Assembly (NCBI GenBank): GCA_045640525.1
Contig: JAZUFE010000025.1
Coordinates: forward strand, 62,001 to 126,000
Length of the DNA stretch: 64,000 nucleotides
Direction of reading: 5' to 3'
Source of the DNA: JAILLW01 sp045640525
Lineage (GTDB): Bacteria; Bacillota; Clostridia; Lachnospirales; Lachnospiraceae
The translations under genes were made by a program, and so were the position numbers. The stretch's first letter is position 1, and each line of letters starts with the position of its first letter. Of the stretch, positions 9,122-18,405 are shown one piece after another. Under the pieces are notes generated by a model that was not told the origin of the DNA, searched no databases, and was given only the letters and a program-made list of their open reading frames with translations.

Positions 9122-9195
9122 ATTCTTCCTACCTGACTAATTCAACCGGTTTCCCCATACCCGCATACAGATTTACGATACCATAAAACCCATGA

Positions 9196-12100
9196 CTATT
9201 TCAATAGTTCCTCACTCATTGCACCTACCAATTCTTCCGTAAGGTTAAGGAGTTCACGTTCATCTTTATCCGCAAAGCCGCTCTTATGATAAGGATATAA
9301 GAACTGATTGGATTTGTTGGAGAACGACAGTTTCTCAAATTTCTTAAATAAATTCAAAACTCCGTCGGGATTGAGTTTGGCATCATTTCTTATGGAAAAA
9401 GACAAAACCAGGTCACGGGCTTTAATCTCCCTCATATAAAGAGTGTGTGCTTTGGCACGCAAAAGCGCTATTCTCAAAAGATTCATGGCACTATCGGGAA
9501 CATTGCCGAAACGATCTTTCAATTCCGCTTTCATGTCTTCAAACTCTTCCTGTGTTTCAATACCTGCAATTCTCTTATATATATCAAGTTTTTGAACTTC
9601 ATTCACAATATACTCGGAAGGAATAAATGCATCGACATCTATATCGATGAGAGTTTCAAAATCTTCTTCAACAGCAATTCCTTTTTCGCTTTTAACCGCT
9701 TCATTGAGCATCTTGCAGTAAAGATCATATCCAACTGCCTGCATATGGCCGTGCTGAGTCTTACCAAGAAGATTTCCGGCACCTCTTATTTCCAAATCCT
9801 TCATCGCGATCTTATATCCGGAGCCCAAATCAGTAAATTCCTTAATCGCTGAAAGACGCTTCTCAGCCTCTTCTTTAAGCATTCTGTCCTTTTTATACAT
9901 CAAAAAGGCATACGCTGTCCTGTTACTTCTTCCCACACGTCCTCTTAGCTGATACAACTGGCTTAATCCCAATCTGTCGGAATCATGAATAATCATGGTA
10001 TTAACATTTGGAATATCCATTCCCGTTTCTATAATTGTGGTTGAAACCAACACATCAATTTCATGATTGATGAATTGATACATAATATATTCCAGATCCT
10101 TTTCGGCCATCTGACCATGCGCGAACGAAACTCGCGATTCCGGAACCAGTTCCTGAATTCGGGCGGCAACATCCGCTATATTGTTAACTCTGTTATATAC
10201 GTAATATACCTGTCCTCCTCTTGCAAGTTCCCTTACTATGGCCTCACGCACCATTTCTTCATTATATTCCATTACATATGTCTGAATGGGAAGTCGATCA
10301 TTGGGAGCCTCCTCAAGTACGGACATATCTCTTATTCCAATCAAACTCATATGGAGTGTTCTCGGAATCGGAGTCGCCGAAAGTGTCAGTACATCTACCG
10401 ACTCCTTTAATTTCTTAATTTTCTCTTTATGCGAAACACCGAATCGTTGCTCTTCGTCAATCACCAAAAGCCCCAAATCGTTGAATTCAACATCTGAAGA
10501 CAAAACCCTGTGTGTTCCTATAACGATATCGACGAAACCTTTCTTTAGATCCTTGATTGTTGTTTTAATCTCCGTTGTGGTTCTGAATCTTGAAAGCAAA
10601 TCTATTCTGATCGGGAAGTCCTTCATTCTTTCTTTGAAAGTATCGTAATGCTGTTGAGCAAGAATGGTTGTAGGAACCAAATATACAACCTGCTTACCCT
10701 CCTGCACAGCTTTGAAGGCGGCACGGATGGCTATCTCTGTCTTGCCGAATCCCACATCTCCGCAGATAAGTCTGTCCATTATCTTGGTGCTTTCCATATC
10801 TGCCTTGGTCTGTTCAATGGCTGTCAATTGATCTGTCGTTTCCTCATAAGGAAACATTTCTTCGAATTCTTTTTGCCAAATTGTATCTTTACCGTATACA
10901 TATCCCGTCTGCGCGCTTCGCACAGCATATAGTTCAACCAAATCTTTGGCAATTTCCTGCGTGGCCAGTTTGACTTTGGCCTTGGTCTTCTCCCATTCCG
11001 ACGAACCGAGTTTATTCAGTTTAGGAGCTTTGGCATCGGAAGATGCATATTTTTGCAACACGGAAAGACCCGTTGCCAATACATACAAGACGCCGTCATC
11101 ACGATATTCAATCTTCAGATAATCCTTGGTAATTCCCTCTATAACTATCTGTTCAATACCGCGATATATTCCCAATCCATGATATTCATGAACAACATAA
11201 TCTCCCACGGAAAGCTCATTAAAATCCTGTATTGATTCACCCTCAAAACGTTTTTTACGCTTCTTGGATTTCTTATGTGCGCCGAAAATGTCCGTTTCGG
11301 AGATAATGGCAAGCTTGATAGCAGGATATTCAAATCCCTTGGATACCACACCGTAGTACGTTTCCACTTCGGTAGGTTGAAGTTCATGAGAGGGATTGTC
11401 GGAGTAAAATGCCGTAATTCCGTTATCAAGAAGATCTTTCGCCAATCGCCCCGCTCTTGTCCGTGAACCTGACAAAAGAAGAACCCTGTATCCGTTCTTT
11501 TTGTATTTGTCCAAATCTTTAAGCAACGAATCAAAGCTGTTATTGTAAGAAGCAATGGGTGTAACATTGAGTGTCACGCTGCATGAAGGCTTCAAATAAA
11601 CGCCGGTCAAGTCATTGTCCATCCGCAAAGTTTCTATATATCCGATTCTGTATTTTGAAAGAATTGCCAATACTTCGGTCACACAAATAAGCATATCCAT
11701 CTGACCCGGAATAACATAACCCTTCTCAAGTCGATGCATCATGTTCTCCCTGAATTCAAGTTCAATTGCATTCGCATGCTCCTGTATTCGCATCGGCTCA
11801 TCAAGAAAAATGACGGTTCTGTCATTTTGAAACAATTCGGCAAGTGAAACTGCATCAGGATAAAAATAGTTAATATATGAATCAAGGTTGGTGAAATTGT
11901 CAAATTCGACAACCTGCTCTTTCAATTCACGGAAATTGGTTTCGACACGATGTGCCTCTTCAGTATGAAATTCACTCCTCAATTTCGAAGCGTATTGCAT
12001 GGATTCTTTTTCAATCTGTGCAAGACCTTCATCCTTCTTCTTGGTTGACAGTATTAATTCCGTAGCCGGGTATATTGAAACGGAAGAAAGATTCTCTATA

Positions 12101-12732
12101 GATCTTTGACTCTTAACATCAAAAGAGCGGATGGAATCAATATCGTCTCCCCATAATTCAATACGGTACGGATTATCCTCCGTAATTTCAAAAATATCCA
12201 CTATGCCGCCTCTTATGCTAAACTGTCCGGGACCTTCAACCTGATACACCTTTTCATAACCAAGCATAACCAGTTTTTGCGCAAGTGTCTTTTCTTCAAT
12301 TGTTGTGGTGGTGGAAATTTTTAGTATATTTTCTTTAAGAACATTAAGAGGAACCTGAGGCGTCATCAATGCCCCGAATGTGGTTACCAACGTTACAGGC
12401 TTATTCTCAAGAACGCGGCGCAGGCATCTCATTCTCTCGATAGTAAGTTCATTACCGCGAATATCAGCCTGATAGAACATCATATCTTTGGCCGGATAAG
12501 TAGTAACCTTACGGTCGAAAAGCCTGTAATCGTCTGCGATTTCACGTACACGAATATCATTGTGAGTTATTATCAGCGCAGAACGAAAACCCTCACTTAA
12601 TGTTGCCATTACGTGAGGTTTCGAGCTGTCGGGGCAACCGTCCAAAGACACAACCGCCCCTTCTTTATGAAGTTCGTCGGATGCCCGTTTCATTTCGGGC
12701 ATCCCCAATAAAAGATTCTTAATTGTTTCCAA
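9196..12732 (-). CDS. mfd: Transcription-repair coupling factor Mfd
   Basis: A full-length (1178 residues) SF2 translocase that removes RNA polymerase stalled at DNA lesions and recruits UvrA. In order: UvrB-homology modules in the first ~350 residues (GQFSIRGGIVDIF), the RNA-polymerase interaction domain (SVGDYVVHEYHGLGIYRG), and RecG-like motor motifs GDVGFGKTEIAIRAAF (Walker A), VIDEEQRFGV (DEEQ box), TLSATPIPRTLHMSL, TTIIETGMDIPN and QLRGRVGRS, then the C-terminal TRCF domain. The start is TTG at 12732, three bases after the glnS stop. The next in-frame ATG (12702) would trim conserved N-terminal residues and has a GGGG directly against it, so TTG is preferred. It probably shares a transcript with glnS. 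UvrC, its pathway partner, lies at 54.5 kb. Confidence 0.97.
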   Translation of the reverse strand: METIKNLLLGMPEMKRASDELHKEGAVVSLDGCPDSSKPHVMATLSEGFRSALIITHNDIRVREIADDYRLFDRKVTTYPAKDMMFYQADIRGNELTIERMRCLRRVLENKPVTLVTTFGALMTPQVPLNVLKENILKISTTTTIEEKTLAQKLVMLGYEKVYQVEGPGQFSIRGGIVDIFEITEDNPYRIELWGDDIDSIRSFDVKSQRSIENLSSVSIYPATELILSTKKKDEGLAQIEKESMQYASKLRSEFHTEEAHRVETNFRELKEQVVEFDNFTNLDSYINYFYPDAVSLAELFQNDRTVIFLDEPMRIQEHANAIELEFRENMMHRLEKGYVIPGQMDMLICVTEVLAILSKYRIGYIETLRMDNDLTGVYLKPSCSVTLNVTPIASYNNSFDSLLKDLDKYKKNGYRVLLLSGSRTRAGRLAKDLLDNGITAFYSDNPSHELQPTEVETYYGVVSKGFEYPAIKLAIISETDIFGAHKKSKKRKKRFEGESIQDFNELSVGDYVVHEYHGLGIYRGIEQIVIEGITKDYLKIEYRDDGVLYVLATGLSVLQKYASSDAKAPKLNKLGSSEWEKTKAKVKLATQEIAKDLVELYAVRSAQTGYVYGKDTIWQKEFEEMFPYEETTDQLTAIEQTKADMESTKIMDRLICGDVGFGKTEIAIRAAFKAVQEGKQVVYLVPTTILAQQHYDTFKERMKDFPIRIDLLSRFRTTTEIKTTIKDLKKGFVDIVIGTHRVLSSDVEFNDLGLLVIDEEQRFGVSHKEKIKKLKESVDVLTLSATPIPRTLHMSLIGIRDMSVLEEAPNDRLPIQTYVMEYNEEMVREAIVRELARGGQVYYVYNRVNNIADVAARIQELVPESRVSFAHGQMAEKDLEYIMYQFINHEIDVLVSTTIIETGMDIPNVNTMIIHDSDRLGLSQLYQLRGRVGRSNRTAYAFLMYKKDRMLKEEAEKRLSAIKEFTDLGSGYKIAMKDLEIRGAGNLLGKTQHGHMQAVGYDLYCKMLNEAVKSEKGIAVEEDFETLIDIDVDAFIPSEYIVNEVQKLDIYKRIAGIETQEEFEDMKAELKDRFGNVPDSAMNLLRIALLRAKAHTLYMREIKARDLVLSFSIRNDAKLNPDGVLNLFKKFEKLSFSNKSNQFLYPYHKSGFADKDERELLNLTEELVGAMSEELLK

Positions 12733-12734
12733 TT

Positions 12735-14471
12735 CTACTTCTTAAATCCGTCCTTCAAAAGAACGCTTCTGTTAAATACAAGATGATCTTCCGTAGTATC
12801 CTTATTATCAAGGCAGAAGAAACCGACTCTCATAAACTGGAATGTAGGTGCATTGACACCTGTTCTGTTTTCGGTAGCCAAAAACTCCTTGGCAACATCA
12901 AGCATTTGCTTATTAACCTTACAACCGTTAATCACCTGCAAGCTGTCAGGATTAAGACAGTCAAGGAAATTCTTGTCCGGTCCGTCAGGCTGAACATCAG
13001 CAAAAAGATTTTCGTACAATCTGACTTCCGCATCAACGCTTTCATCAACATCAATCCAGTGAAGCGTCGCGCCCTTAACTTTACGTCCGTCTGCAGGATC
13101 GCCGCCTCTTGATTCCGGATCATACTCACACAAGACTTCAACAACGTTTCCGTTCTCATCCTTTACGCAGCCTGTACAGGTTACAAGATAAGCCGATTTA
13201 AGTCTTACTTCGTTACCGGGATACATTCTCTTATACTTAGGGATAGGTTCCTCAAGGAAGTCTTCGGCATCCATCCAAAGATTTCTGCTGAATGTGATTG
13301 TATGCGTTCCCTGTGTCGGATCGGTAGGGTTATTCTCTACTTCAAATGTCTCTGTCTGACCTTCGGGATAATTGGTAACAGTGAGCTTAATGGGGTTCAA
13401 AACCGCCATGGTTCTTTCAGCCTTAAGGTTCAAATCTTCTCTCAAGCATCTTTCCAATTCCGCATACTCTATTACGGAACTTACCTTGGCAACTCCGATA
13501 GTGTTACAGAAATTTCTGATTGAAGCAGCCGTATATCCGCGGCGTCTCAATCCGCACAAAGTAGGCATTCTGGGGTCATCCCATCCGGAAACATACTTTT
13601 CTTCGACAAGCTGACGAAGTTTACGCTTACTCATAACGGTGTGATCAATACCAAGTCTTGCAAATTCTATCTGGCGAGGTTTGTGATAGGGAATGGATAC
13701 GTTGGTAACCACCCAATCATACAAAGGCCTGTGATCTTCGTACTCCAAAGAGCAAAGTGAATGTGTAATTCCTTCAAGAGCATCCTGAATAGGATGTGCA
13801 AAGTCATACATCGGGAAAATGCACCACTTCGTTCCCTGTCTGTGATGATTAATAAATCTGATTCTGTAAATAACAGGGTCTCTCATATTGAAGTTACCGG
13901 ATGTAAGGTCTATTTTGGCACGAAGTGTCATCTTGCCTTCTTCGACCTCTCCGTTCTTCATCTTCTCAAAAAGAGCCAAGTTCTCCTCTATGGGTCTGTC
14001 CCTGTACGGAGACGTTGCGGGTGTTGATGTATCACCTCTGTGCTCTTTAAACTCCTCGGGAGTCAATTCGCATACATATGCGAGGCCTTTTTTGATAAGC
14101 TCGATTGCATATTCATAGTCCTTCTCAAAATAGTCCGAACCATAAAAGAATCTGTCACCCCAGTCGAATCCGAGCCAGTGAATATCCTGCTTGATTGCAT
14201 CAACATATTCGGTATCTTCTTTGGCAGGATTGGTATCATCCATTCTAAGATTGCAGATTCCGCCGAATCTTTCAGCCATACCAAAGTCAATGCACAATGC
14301 CTTGCAGTGTCCGATGTGCAAATATCCGTTGGGTTCGGGCGGGAATCTGGTATGAACGGTTTGACCTTCAAACTGTCCGTCCTTTGCTATATCTTCTTTA
14401 ATGAAGTCGTAGATAAAATTGCTGTTCTCCACAACTTCCTCATTCTTGATGTCCAAATTTTCGTTTGCCAT
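12735..14471 (-). CDS. glnS: Glutaminyl-tRNA synthetase
   Basis: A 578-residue class I aminoacyl-tRNA synthetase. The HIGH motif is in PNGYLHIGHCKAL, the MSK-type KMSKS loop in HTVMSKRKL, and the KFPPEP-like entry is THTRFPPEPNG-like (HTRFPPEPNG). The C-terminal beta-barrel anticodon domain follows. It charges tRNA-Gln directly. Many Bacillota lack this enzyme and use GatCAB transamidation, but GlnRS is known in many Clostridia, where it is regarded as a descendant of an ancient transfer from eukaryotes. It has a strong AAGGAG site eight bases before its ATG. mfd starts immediately after its stop. Confidence 0.97.
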   Translation of the reverse strand: MANENLDIKNEEVVENSNFIYDFIKEDIAKDGQFEGQTVHTRFPPEPNGYLHIGHCKALCIDFGMAERFGGICNLRMDDTNPAKEDTEYVDAIKQDIHWLGFDWGDRFFYGSDYFEKDYEYAIELIKKGLAYVCELTPEEFKEHRGDTSTPATSPYRDRPIEENLALFEKMKNGEVEEGKMTLRAKIDLTSGNFNMRDPVIYRIRFINHHRQGTKWCIFPMYDFAHPIQDALEGITHSLCSLEYEDHRPLYDWVVTNVSIPYHKPRQIEFARLGIDHTVMSKRKLRQLVEEKYVSGWDDPRMPTLCGLRRRGYTAASIRNFCNTIGVAKVSSVIEYAELERCLREDLNLKAERTMAVLNPIKLTVTNYPEGQTETFEVENNPTDPTQGTHTITFSRNLWMDAEDFLEEPIPKYKRMYPGNEVRLKSAYLVTCTGCVKDENGNVVEVLCEYDPESRGGDPADGRKVKGATLHWIDVDESVDAEVRLYENLFADVQPDGPDKNFLDCLNPDSLQVINGCKVNKQMLDVAKEFLATENRTGVNAPTFQFMRVGFFCLDNKDTTEDHLVFNRSVLLKDGFKK

Positions 14472-14517
14472 GTTAACACTCCTTCTTTATCACATTCCAC
14501 CATACCTCAAAAGTTCT

Positions 14518-15096
14518 TTATTCGCAAGAAACTTTTCTATTGAATTGATTCATGGCTTTATCAATCTCACCGTCCATAATAATTTTAATGGCATCGATTG
14601 CCTGTGAAATTCCATCCGCTATGGCATCTTTTTCGTTGGAAGCAAAATGTCCGAGTACGTATTCGGCCAAATCCATCTTCTTTGGTTTTTCGCCCACTCC
14701 TACTCTGACTCTGACAAATTCCTGTGTTCCCAAATGCTGAATTATGTTTTTCAAGCCGTTATGACCGCCGGCAGAACCTTTGGGGCGTACTCGAATATAG
14801 CCGGGAGGCAATTCTATGTCATCAGAGATAATTATCACTTCCGACGTAGGATCAACTTTATAATAATCGGCAAGTTCACGAACACTTTCGCCTGACAAAT
14901 TCATGTATGTAAGAGGCTGCGCCAAAATAACTTTGTGGCCTTCAATTACCCCCTTACCAATTCTGGCTTTATGCTGAATTGTAGTTACAGATATGTTGTA
15001 TTTATCTGCCAATTCATCAATTGTCATAAAACCTATATTGTGTCTTGTGTTGTCATACTGCTTGGTGGGATTCCCCAAACCTACTATAATATACAT
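14518..15096 (-). CDS. pth: Peptidyl-tRNA hydrolase
   Basis: A 192-residue Pth that releases peptide from peptidyl-tRNA dropped by ribosomes. The N-terminus MYIIVGLGNPTKQYDNTRHN contains the substrate-binding Asn and the catalytic His (HN in TRHN). Further marks are PLTYMNLSGES, DDIELPPGYIRVRPKGSAGG and HNGLKNI. A longer frame begins at a TTG at 15111, but that codon is part of the ribosome binding site: GAGGAGAG sits five to seven bases before the ATG at 15096. That ATG gives the family-standard N-terminus, so I choose it. It lies 13 bp after the small conserved gene upstream and 46 bp before glnS. Confidence 0.96.
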   Translation of the reverse strand: MYIIVGLGNPTKQYDNTRHNIGFMTIDELADKYNISVTTIQHKARIGKGVIEGHKVILAQPLTYMNLSGESVRELADYYKVDPTSEVIIISDDIELPPGYIRVRPKGSAGGHNGLKNIIQHLGTQEFVRVRVGVGEKPKKMDLAEYVLGHFASNEKDAIADGISQAIDAIKIIMDGEIDKAMNQFNRKVSCE

Positions 15097-15123
15097 ATTC
15101 TCTCTCCTCAAAAAGAAGATAAC

Positions 15124-15411
15124 TCATGGCGAGTTATCTTCTTTTTTAACCCTTCTGAAACTTGTTCGACCGTATTCGTTGGTTTCTTGGACAAACTCCG
15201 TAGCGCCTCCGTGAATTTCATCTTCCCGTTTCTTGGCCTCATACTTTTGAATTGTTTGGGCTATTCTCTCTCTCGATACAGGATAATCAAGTCTATCTTC
15301 TATCTCTTCTATCGAAAATCCAATATCATGAAGATGTCTTATCGCAGCACCACAGGCAACATCATATGTAAAATCACCGAGTGCCTTTTGAAAATATCTG
15401 TTTTCGTCCAT
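15124..15411 (-). CDS. Small conserved hypothetical protein
   Basis: A 95-residue acidic/basic soluble protein from ATG at 15411 (MDENRYFQKALGDF); a TTG four codons earlier is possible. I do not recognise a named domain. The first two thirds look helical: CGAAIRHLHDIGFSIEEIED followed by YPVSRERIAQTIQKYE, a pattern reminiscent of a small winged-helix or helix-turn-helix module. The end is polar and probably disordered (TEFVQETNEYGRTSFRRVKK). It stands between pth, 27 bp downstream, and glgD, upstream. The position next to pth suggests a shared transcript, but no function can be assigned. Confidence 0.7.
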   Translation of the reverse strand: MDENRYFQKALGDFTYDVACGAAIRHLHDIGFSIEEIEDRLDYPVSRERIAQTIQKYEAKKREDEIHGGATEFVQETNEYGRTSFRRVKKEDNSP

Positions 15412-15469
15412 TTGAATCCACAACAGCTTTCGACTTCATAATCGGCTCAATCACCGATACTCGCGAAAA

Positions 15470-16588
15470 CTATATTACGAATCTATCGTTTCTTTCTATT
15501 ACTATCTTAATTCCGTCCTCACCGACAAGATGCGAATTGGCTCTTATCGTTCCGTGGCTTTCAACAATACAATTCTCTATGTATGTATTATCGCCGATAT
15601 AAACGTCATTCAAAATAATTGAGTTTTTAATGGTACAATTATTTCCGATATACGCCTTCTTGAATATGACTGAATTTTCCACAACGCCGTTAACAATACA
15701 TCCGCTGCTGACCAAACTGTTCCTAACCTGAGCACCGAAATTGTATTTAGCCGGAGGCAAATCGTCAACTTTCGAATAAATATCAGGATATTCTCTGAAG
15801 AAGTAATCGCTGATGTCCTTTTTCAAAAAGTCCATGTTGGTTTTGAAATAATCTTCCACGGTTGCAATATTGCTCCAGTAACTTTGCAACTTGTATCCGT
15901 AGATTCGCTTCATATTCTTATATCGAATAAGTATATCTTTAACGAAATCAAATCTATCTTCTTCGATACTTTTCTCTATCATTTCGATAAGCTGACGACG
16001 ACGTATTACATAAATACCACAGGATATCGTGTTTGATTTGGCAACAACCGGCTTCTCCTCAAACTCTTCGATTCTGGCATCTTCATTCATCTTCAATGTT
16101 CCGAATCGATCAACGTTGACACCTGCCGGCATATCTTTACATACTACAGTAATATCAGCCTTCTTCTCGATGTGATACTCAAGAACCTTATTAAGATCCA
16201 ACTTGTAAACACAGTCTCCCGATGTTATTACAACATACGGTTCATGACTGTCTTTAAGGAATGCCAGATTCTGAGCAATCGCATCGGCTGTTCCTCTGTA
16301 CCACGAATTGTTATCTGCGGTAACTGCTGGGGTAAAGACAAACAATCCACCCTGTTTACGACCAAAATTCCACCACTTGGAAGAATTCAAATGCTCATTC
16401 AGCGAACCTGCATTGTATTGAGTAAGCACAGCAACCTTTTGAATACTTGAGTTGGTCATATTGGACAACGCAAAATCGATACTTCTGTAACTGCCCGCAA
16501 TAGGCATAGCACACACGGCTCTTTTTTGTGAAAGATCTTTCATTCGGTAGCTGTTACCACCTGCTAAAATTATACCAATCGCTCTCAT
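15470..16588 (-). CDS. glgD: Glucose-1-phosphate adenylyltransferase subunit GlgD
   Basis: A 372-residue ADP-glucose pyrophosphorylase-like subunit. It has the nucleotidyltransferase domain (ILAGGNSYRMKDL, ALSNMTNSS, VITSGDCVYKLD) and a C-terminal left-handed beta-helix of hexapeptides (IVNGVVENSVIFKKAYIG). The glycine-rich loop reads GGNSYRM rather than the catalytic GGxGxRL. This agrees with what is known of Firmicute GlgD: it is poorly active alone and stimulates GlgC in a GlgC/GlgD complex. Its ATG overlaps the glgC stop (ATGA), so the two are translationally coupled and made together. It commits glucose-1-phosphate to glycogen. Confidence 0.95.
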   Translation of the reverse strand: MRAIGIILAGGNSYRMKDLSQKRAVCAMPIAGSYRSIDFALSNMTNSSIQKVAVLTQYNAGSLNEHLNSSKWWNFGRKQGGLFVFTPAVTADNNSWYRGTADAIAQNLAFLKDSHEPYVVITSGDCVYKLDLNKVLEYHIEKKADITVVCKDMPAGVNVDRFGTLKMNEDARIEEFEEKPVVAKSNTISCGIYVIRRRQLIEMIEKSIEEDRFDFVKDILIRYKNMKRIYGYKLQSYWSNIATVEDYFKTNMDFLKKDISDYFFREYPDIYSKVDDLPPAKYNFGAQVRNSLVSSGCIVNGVVENSVIFKKAYIGNNCTIKNSIILNDVYIGDNTYIENCIVESHGTIRANSHLVGEDGIKIVIERNDRFVI

Positions 16589-17859
16589 TGTTCTTCACCT
16601 GCCTTCACTAAAGTCTTACCGGAAGCAAGCATATTATCCGGATAATCTTTCTTGGTGGTTTCTCCGAAGATGCATACGTTCTTTCCGATTGTAACTCCGG
16701 TTGGGATGATACTTCTTTCGCCTACACACACCAATTCGGAATTATAAATATGCGGATCGGTTTCATTCTCAACCTCATCACCTATACCTATTCTGACAGA
16801 ATCGTTAATAACAACATCCTCTGCGACAATAGCCTTATTCAATTCACAATTCTTTCCGATTTCGGTGTGATTCATGATAATTGAATCTCTGACAACCGTA
16901 CCCTCACCGATTGTTACACCGCATCCTATTACGGAATTATATACTTGACCGTAAATACTTGAGCCTTCACCGATAATACTCTTCTCAACGAAACCTGTAT
17001 TGGCAAGATATTGAGGAGGAAGTATTTCCGAACGTGTATAAATCTTCCAATATTCTTCATACAAATTGAATTCCGGAACGATATCAATAAGTTCCATATT
17101 GGCTTCCCAATACGAGCTTAGCGTTCCTACATCCTTCCAATATCCGTTAAACTCATACGCATATAACGGACAGCCCTTATCATGGCAATACGGAATTATA
17201 TGTTTACCAAAATCAAGTCCCGATTGATCCTGGTTGGTAATCAAAGCTTCCTTAAGTGTCTTCCAGTTAAAGATATAAATACCCATAGAAGCGAGATTTG
17301 ATCTGGGATGTTCGGGTTTTTCCTCAAAATCCGTGATTCTGCGATCTTCATCGGTAATCATAATTCCGAATCGCTTGGCTTCCTCAATCGGAACAGGCAT
17401 AACGGCTATTGTAGCCTCTGCGCCCTTTTCCTTATGGAAATCAAGCATAACCTCATAATCCATCTTATATATATGGTCCCCGGAAAGAATAAGAACATAC
17501 TCCGGATTGAAGCTGTCCATATAGTCAATGTTTTGTAAAATGGCATTGGCTGTTCCCGTATACCAGTCCGTATTTCCTATTTTTTCATAAGGAGGAAGAA
17601 CAGATACACCACCGATATTCCTATCTAAATCCCAAGGAATTCCAATGCCGATATGCGAATTCAATCTAAGAGGTTGATATTGTGTAAGAACACCAACGGT
17701 ATCAACACCTGAATTGATACAATTACTGAGCGGGAAATCGATAATTCTGTATTTTCCGCCAAAAGAAACTGCCGGTTTTGCAACCTTGGAGGTCAATACA
17801 CCAAGTCTGCTTCCCTGCCCACCGGCCAAAAGCATAGCAATCATCTCTTTTTTAATCAT
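16585..17859 (-). CDS. glgC: Glucose-1-phosphate adenylyltransferase (ADP-glucose pyrophosphorylase)
   Basis: The catalytic subunit, 424 residues from ATG at 17859. A longer frame from 17889 exists, but AGGTGA five bases before 17859 and the family N-terminus MIKKEMIAMLLAGGQGSRL settle the start. Marks: LLAGGQGSRLG (catalytic Gly-rich/Arg loop), KPAVSFGGKYRIIDFPLSNC, ILSGDHIYKMDY (metal-binding Asp), FEEKP (glucose-1-P site) and a C-terminal beta-helix. It makes ADP-glucose for glycogen synthase. It is the first gene of the glgC-glgD pair and has its own promoter (17909-17937). Glycogen synthase and branching enzyme are not in this window; glycogen phosphorylase is at 60-62.5 kb. Confidence 0.97.
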   Translation of the reverse strand: MIKKEMIAMLLAGGQGSRLGVLTSKVAKPAVSFGGKYRIIDFPLSNCINSGVDTVGVLTQYQPLRLNSHIGIGIPWDLDRNIGGVSVLPPYEKIGNTDWYTGTANAILQNIDYMDSFNPEYVLILSGDHIYKMDYEVMLDFHKEKGAEATIAVMPVPIEEAKRFGIMITDEDRRITDFEEKPEHPRSNLASMGIYIFNWKTLKEALITNQDQSGLDFGKHIIPYCHDKGCPLYAYEFNGYWKDVGTLSSYWEANMELIDIVPEFNLYEEYWKIYTRSEILPPQYLANTGFVEKSIIGEGSSIYGQVYNSVIGCGVTIGEGTVVRDSIIMNHTEIGKNCELNKAIVAEDVVINDSVRIGIGDEVENETDPHIYNSELVCVGERSIIPTGVTIGKNVCIFGETTKKDYPDNMLASGKTLVKAGEEQ

Positions 17860-17908
17860 GCTAATCACCTCATATCGTATTCGTCCCAATTACCCGAAAC
17901 GTGAGTAA

Positions 17909-17937
17909 ATTATACCATATGTAAACCAAAATGTGAA
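17909..17937 (-). promoter_or_regulatory. Sigma-A-type promoter of glgC-glgD
   Basis: On the minus strand a TTCACA -35 (17932-17937; five of six consensus bases) is followed after exactly 17 bp by a perfect TATAAT -10 (17909-17914). The expected transcript starts near 17902, leaving a leader of about 43 nt before the glgC ATG. No catabolite-response-type palindrome was spotted inside it. Confidence 0.7.
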
Positions 17938-18044
17938 TATTTTTTACAATTTTGAGCCCGTTTTCAGACAATTTAATGTAAAATTTTACCAAAAATTTTT
18001 GTGAAAATTTACCATATTGAGTAGGGAACCTTTTTCGGTGTGGG

Positions 18045-18076
18045 AGGAATCCGGTTCAGCCGGCAACGCTCGCTCT
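18045..18076. repeat. Direct repeat, left copy
   Basis: The first 16 bases, AGGAATCCGGTTCAGC, recur identically at 18406-18421, and the next 16 match at 11 positions (both contain CAACGCTC). The two copies are 361 bp apart and bracket the inverted-repeat array. No open reading frame of protein-like composition crosses either copy. Confidence 0.8.
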
Positions 18077-18084
18077 GACATGGA

Positions 18085-18121
18085 CCCCATAAGTTGTATA
18101 GCACTTCAACCCCCATAAGTT
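18085..18121. repeat. Short tandem pair CCCCATAAGTT
   Basis: CCCCATAAGTT occurs at 18085-18095 and again at 18111-18121, 26 bp apart, between the left direct repeat and the first inverted-repeat unit. Role unknown. Confidence 0.6.
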
Positions 18122-18155
18122 AAGGGATCTCCGAATGTGGTTGCTCTTAGTCCGA

Positions 18156-18389
18156 TGGACTCAAATCAGCAGTATTCTTAATTTTGAGTCCATTTCACTT
18201 CGGAGTTTTTCGTTGAAGGCTAACGATTGGACTCAAATCAGCGTGCTTTTCTGATTTGAGTCCACTATTTTTCAGAATCTGGACTTAAATCTTCAAATAT
18301 GCCTCATATGAGTCCAAACGCCTCAAGAAGTCACTTGTATCGCGCCATATTTGGACTTTTTCTTTAACATTCGGTTTATTTTGAGTCCA
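18156..18389. repeat. Array of four inverted-repeat (hairpin) units
   Basis: Four units, each opening with TGGACT and closing with AGTCCA, lie at 18156-18192, 18228-18264, 18280-18316 and 18352-18389. Unit lengths are 37, 37, 37 and 38 bp; the gaps are 35, 15 and 35 bp. Unit 2 is a perfect 14-bp inverted repeat (TGGACTCAAATCAG) with a 9-nt loop. Unit 1 keeps a 10-bp stem, units 3 and 4 keep shorter, decayed stems. The unit interiors are not conserved, whereas the paired ends are. This is the main content of the gene-free stretch between glgC and prs (17860-18645). It could be a cluster of REP-like palindromes, protein-binding sites, or a structured RNA; nothing decides between them here. Confidence 0.85.
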
Positions 18390-18405
18390 GCAAAGTTTTA
18401 ATAAT

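Noticed and set aside
8523..9140. 205-codon frame on the plus strand opposite the Na/Pi transporter
   Set aside because: It mirrors the membrane-protein coding strand, has low-complexity Ile/Thr/Pro composition and no ribosome binding site.
18156..18389. CRISPR array
   Set aside because: Units are palindromic with variable interiors and unequal gaps (35, 15, 35 bp); true CRISPR repeats are near identical with unique spacers of similar length, and no cas genes are present.
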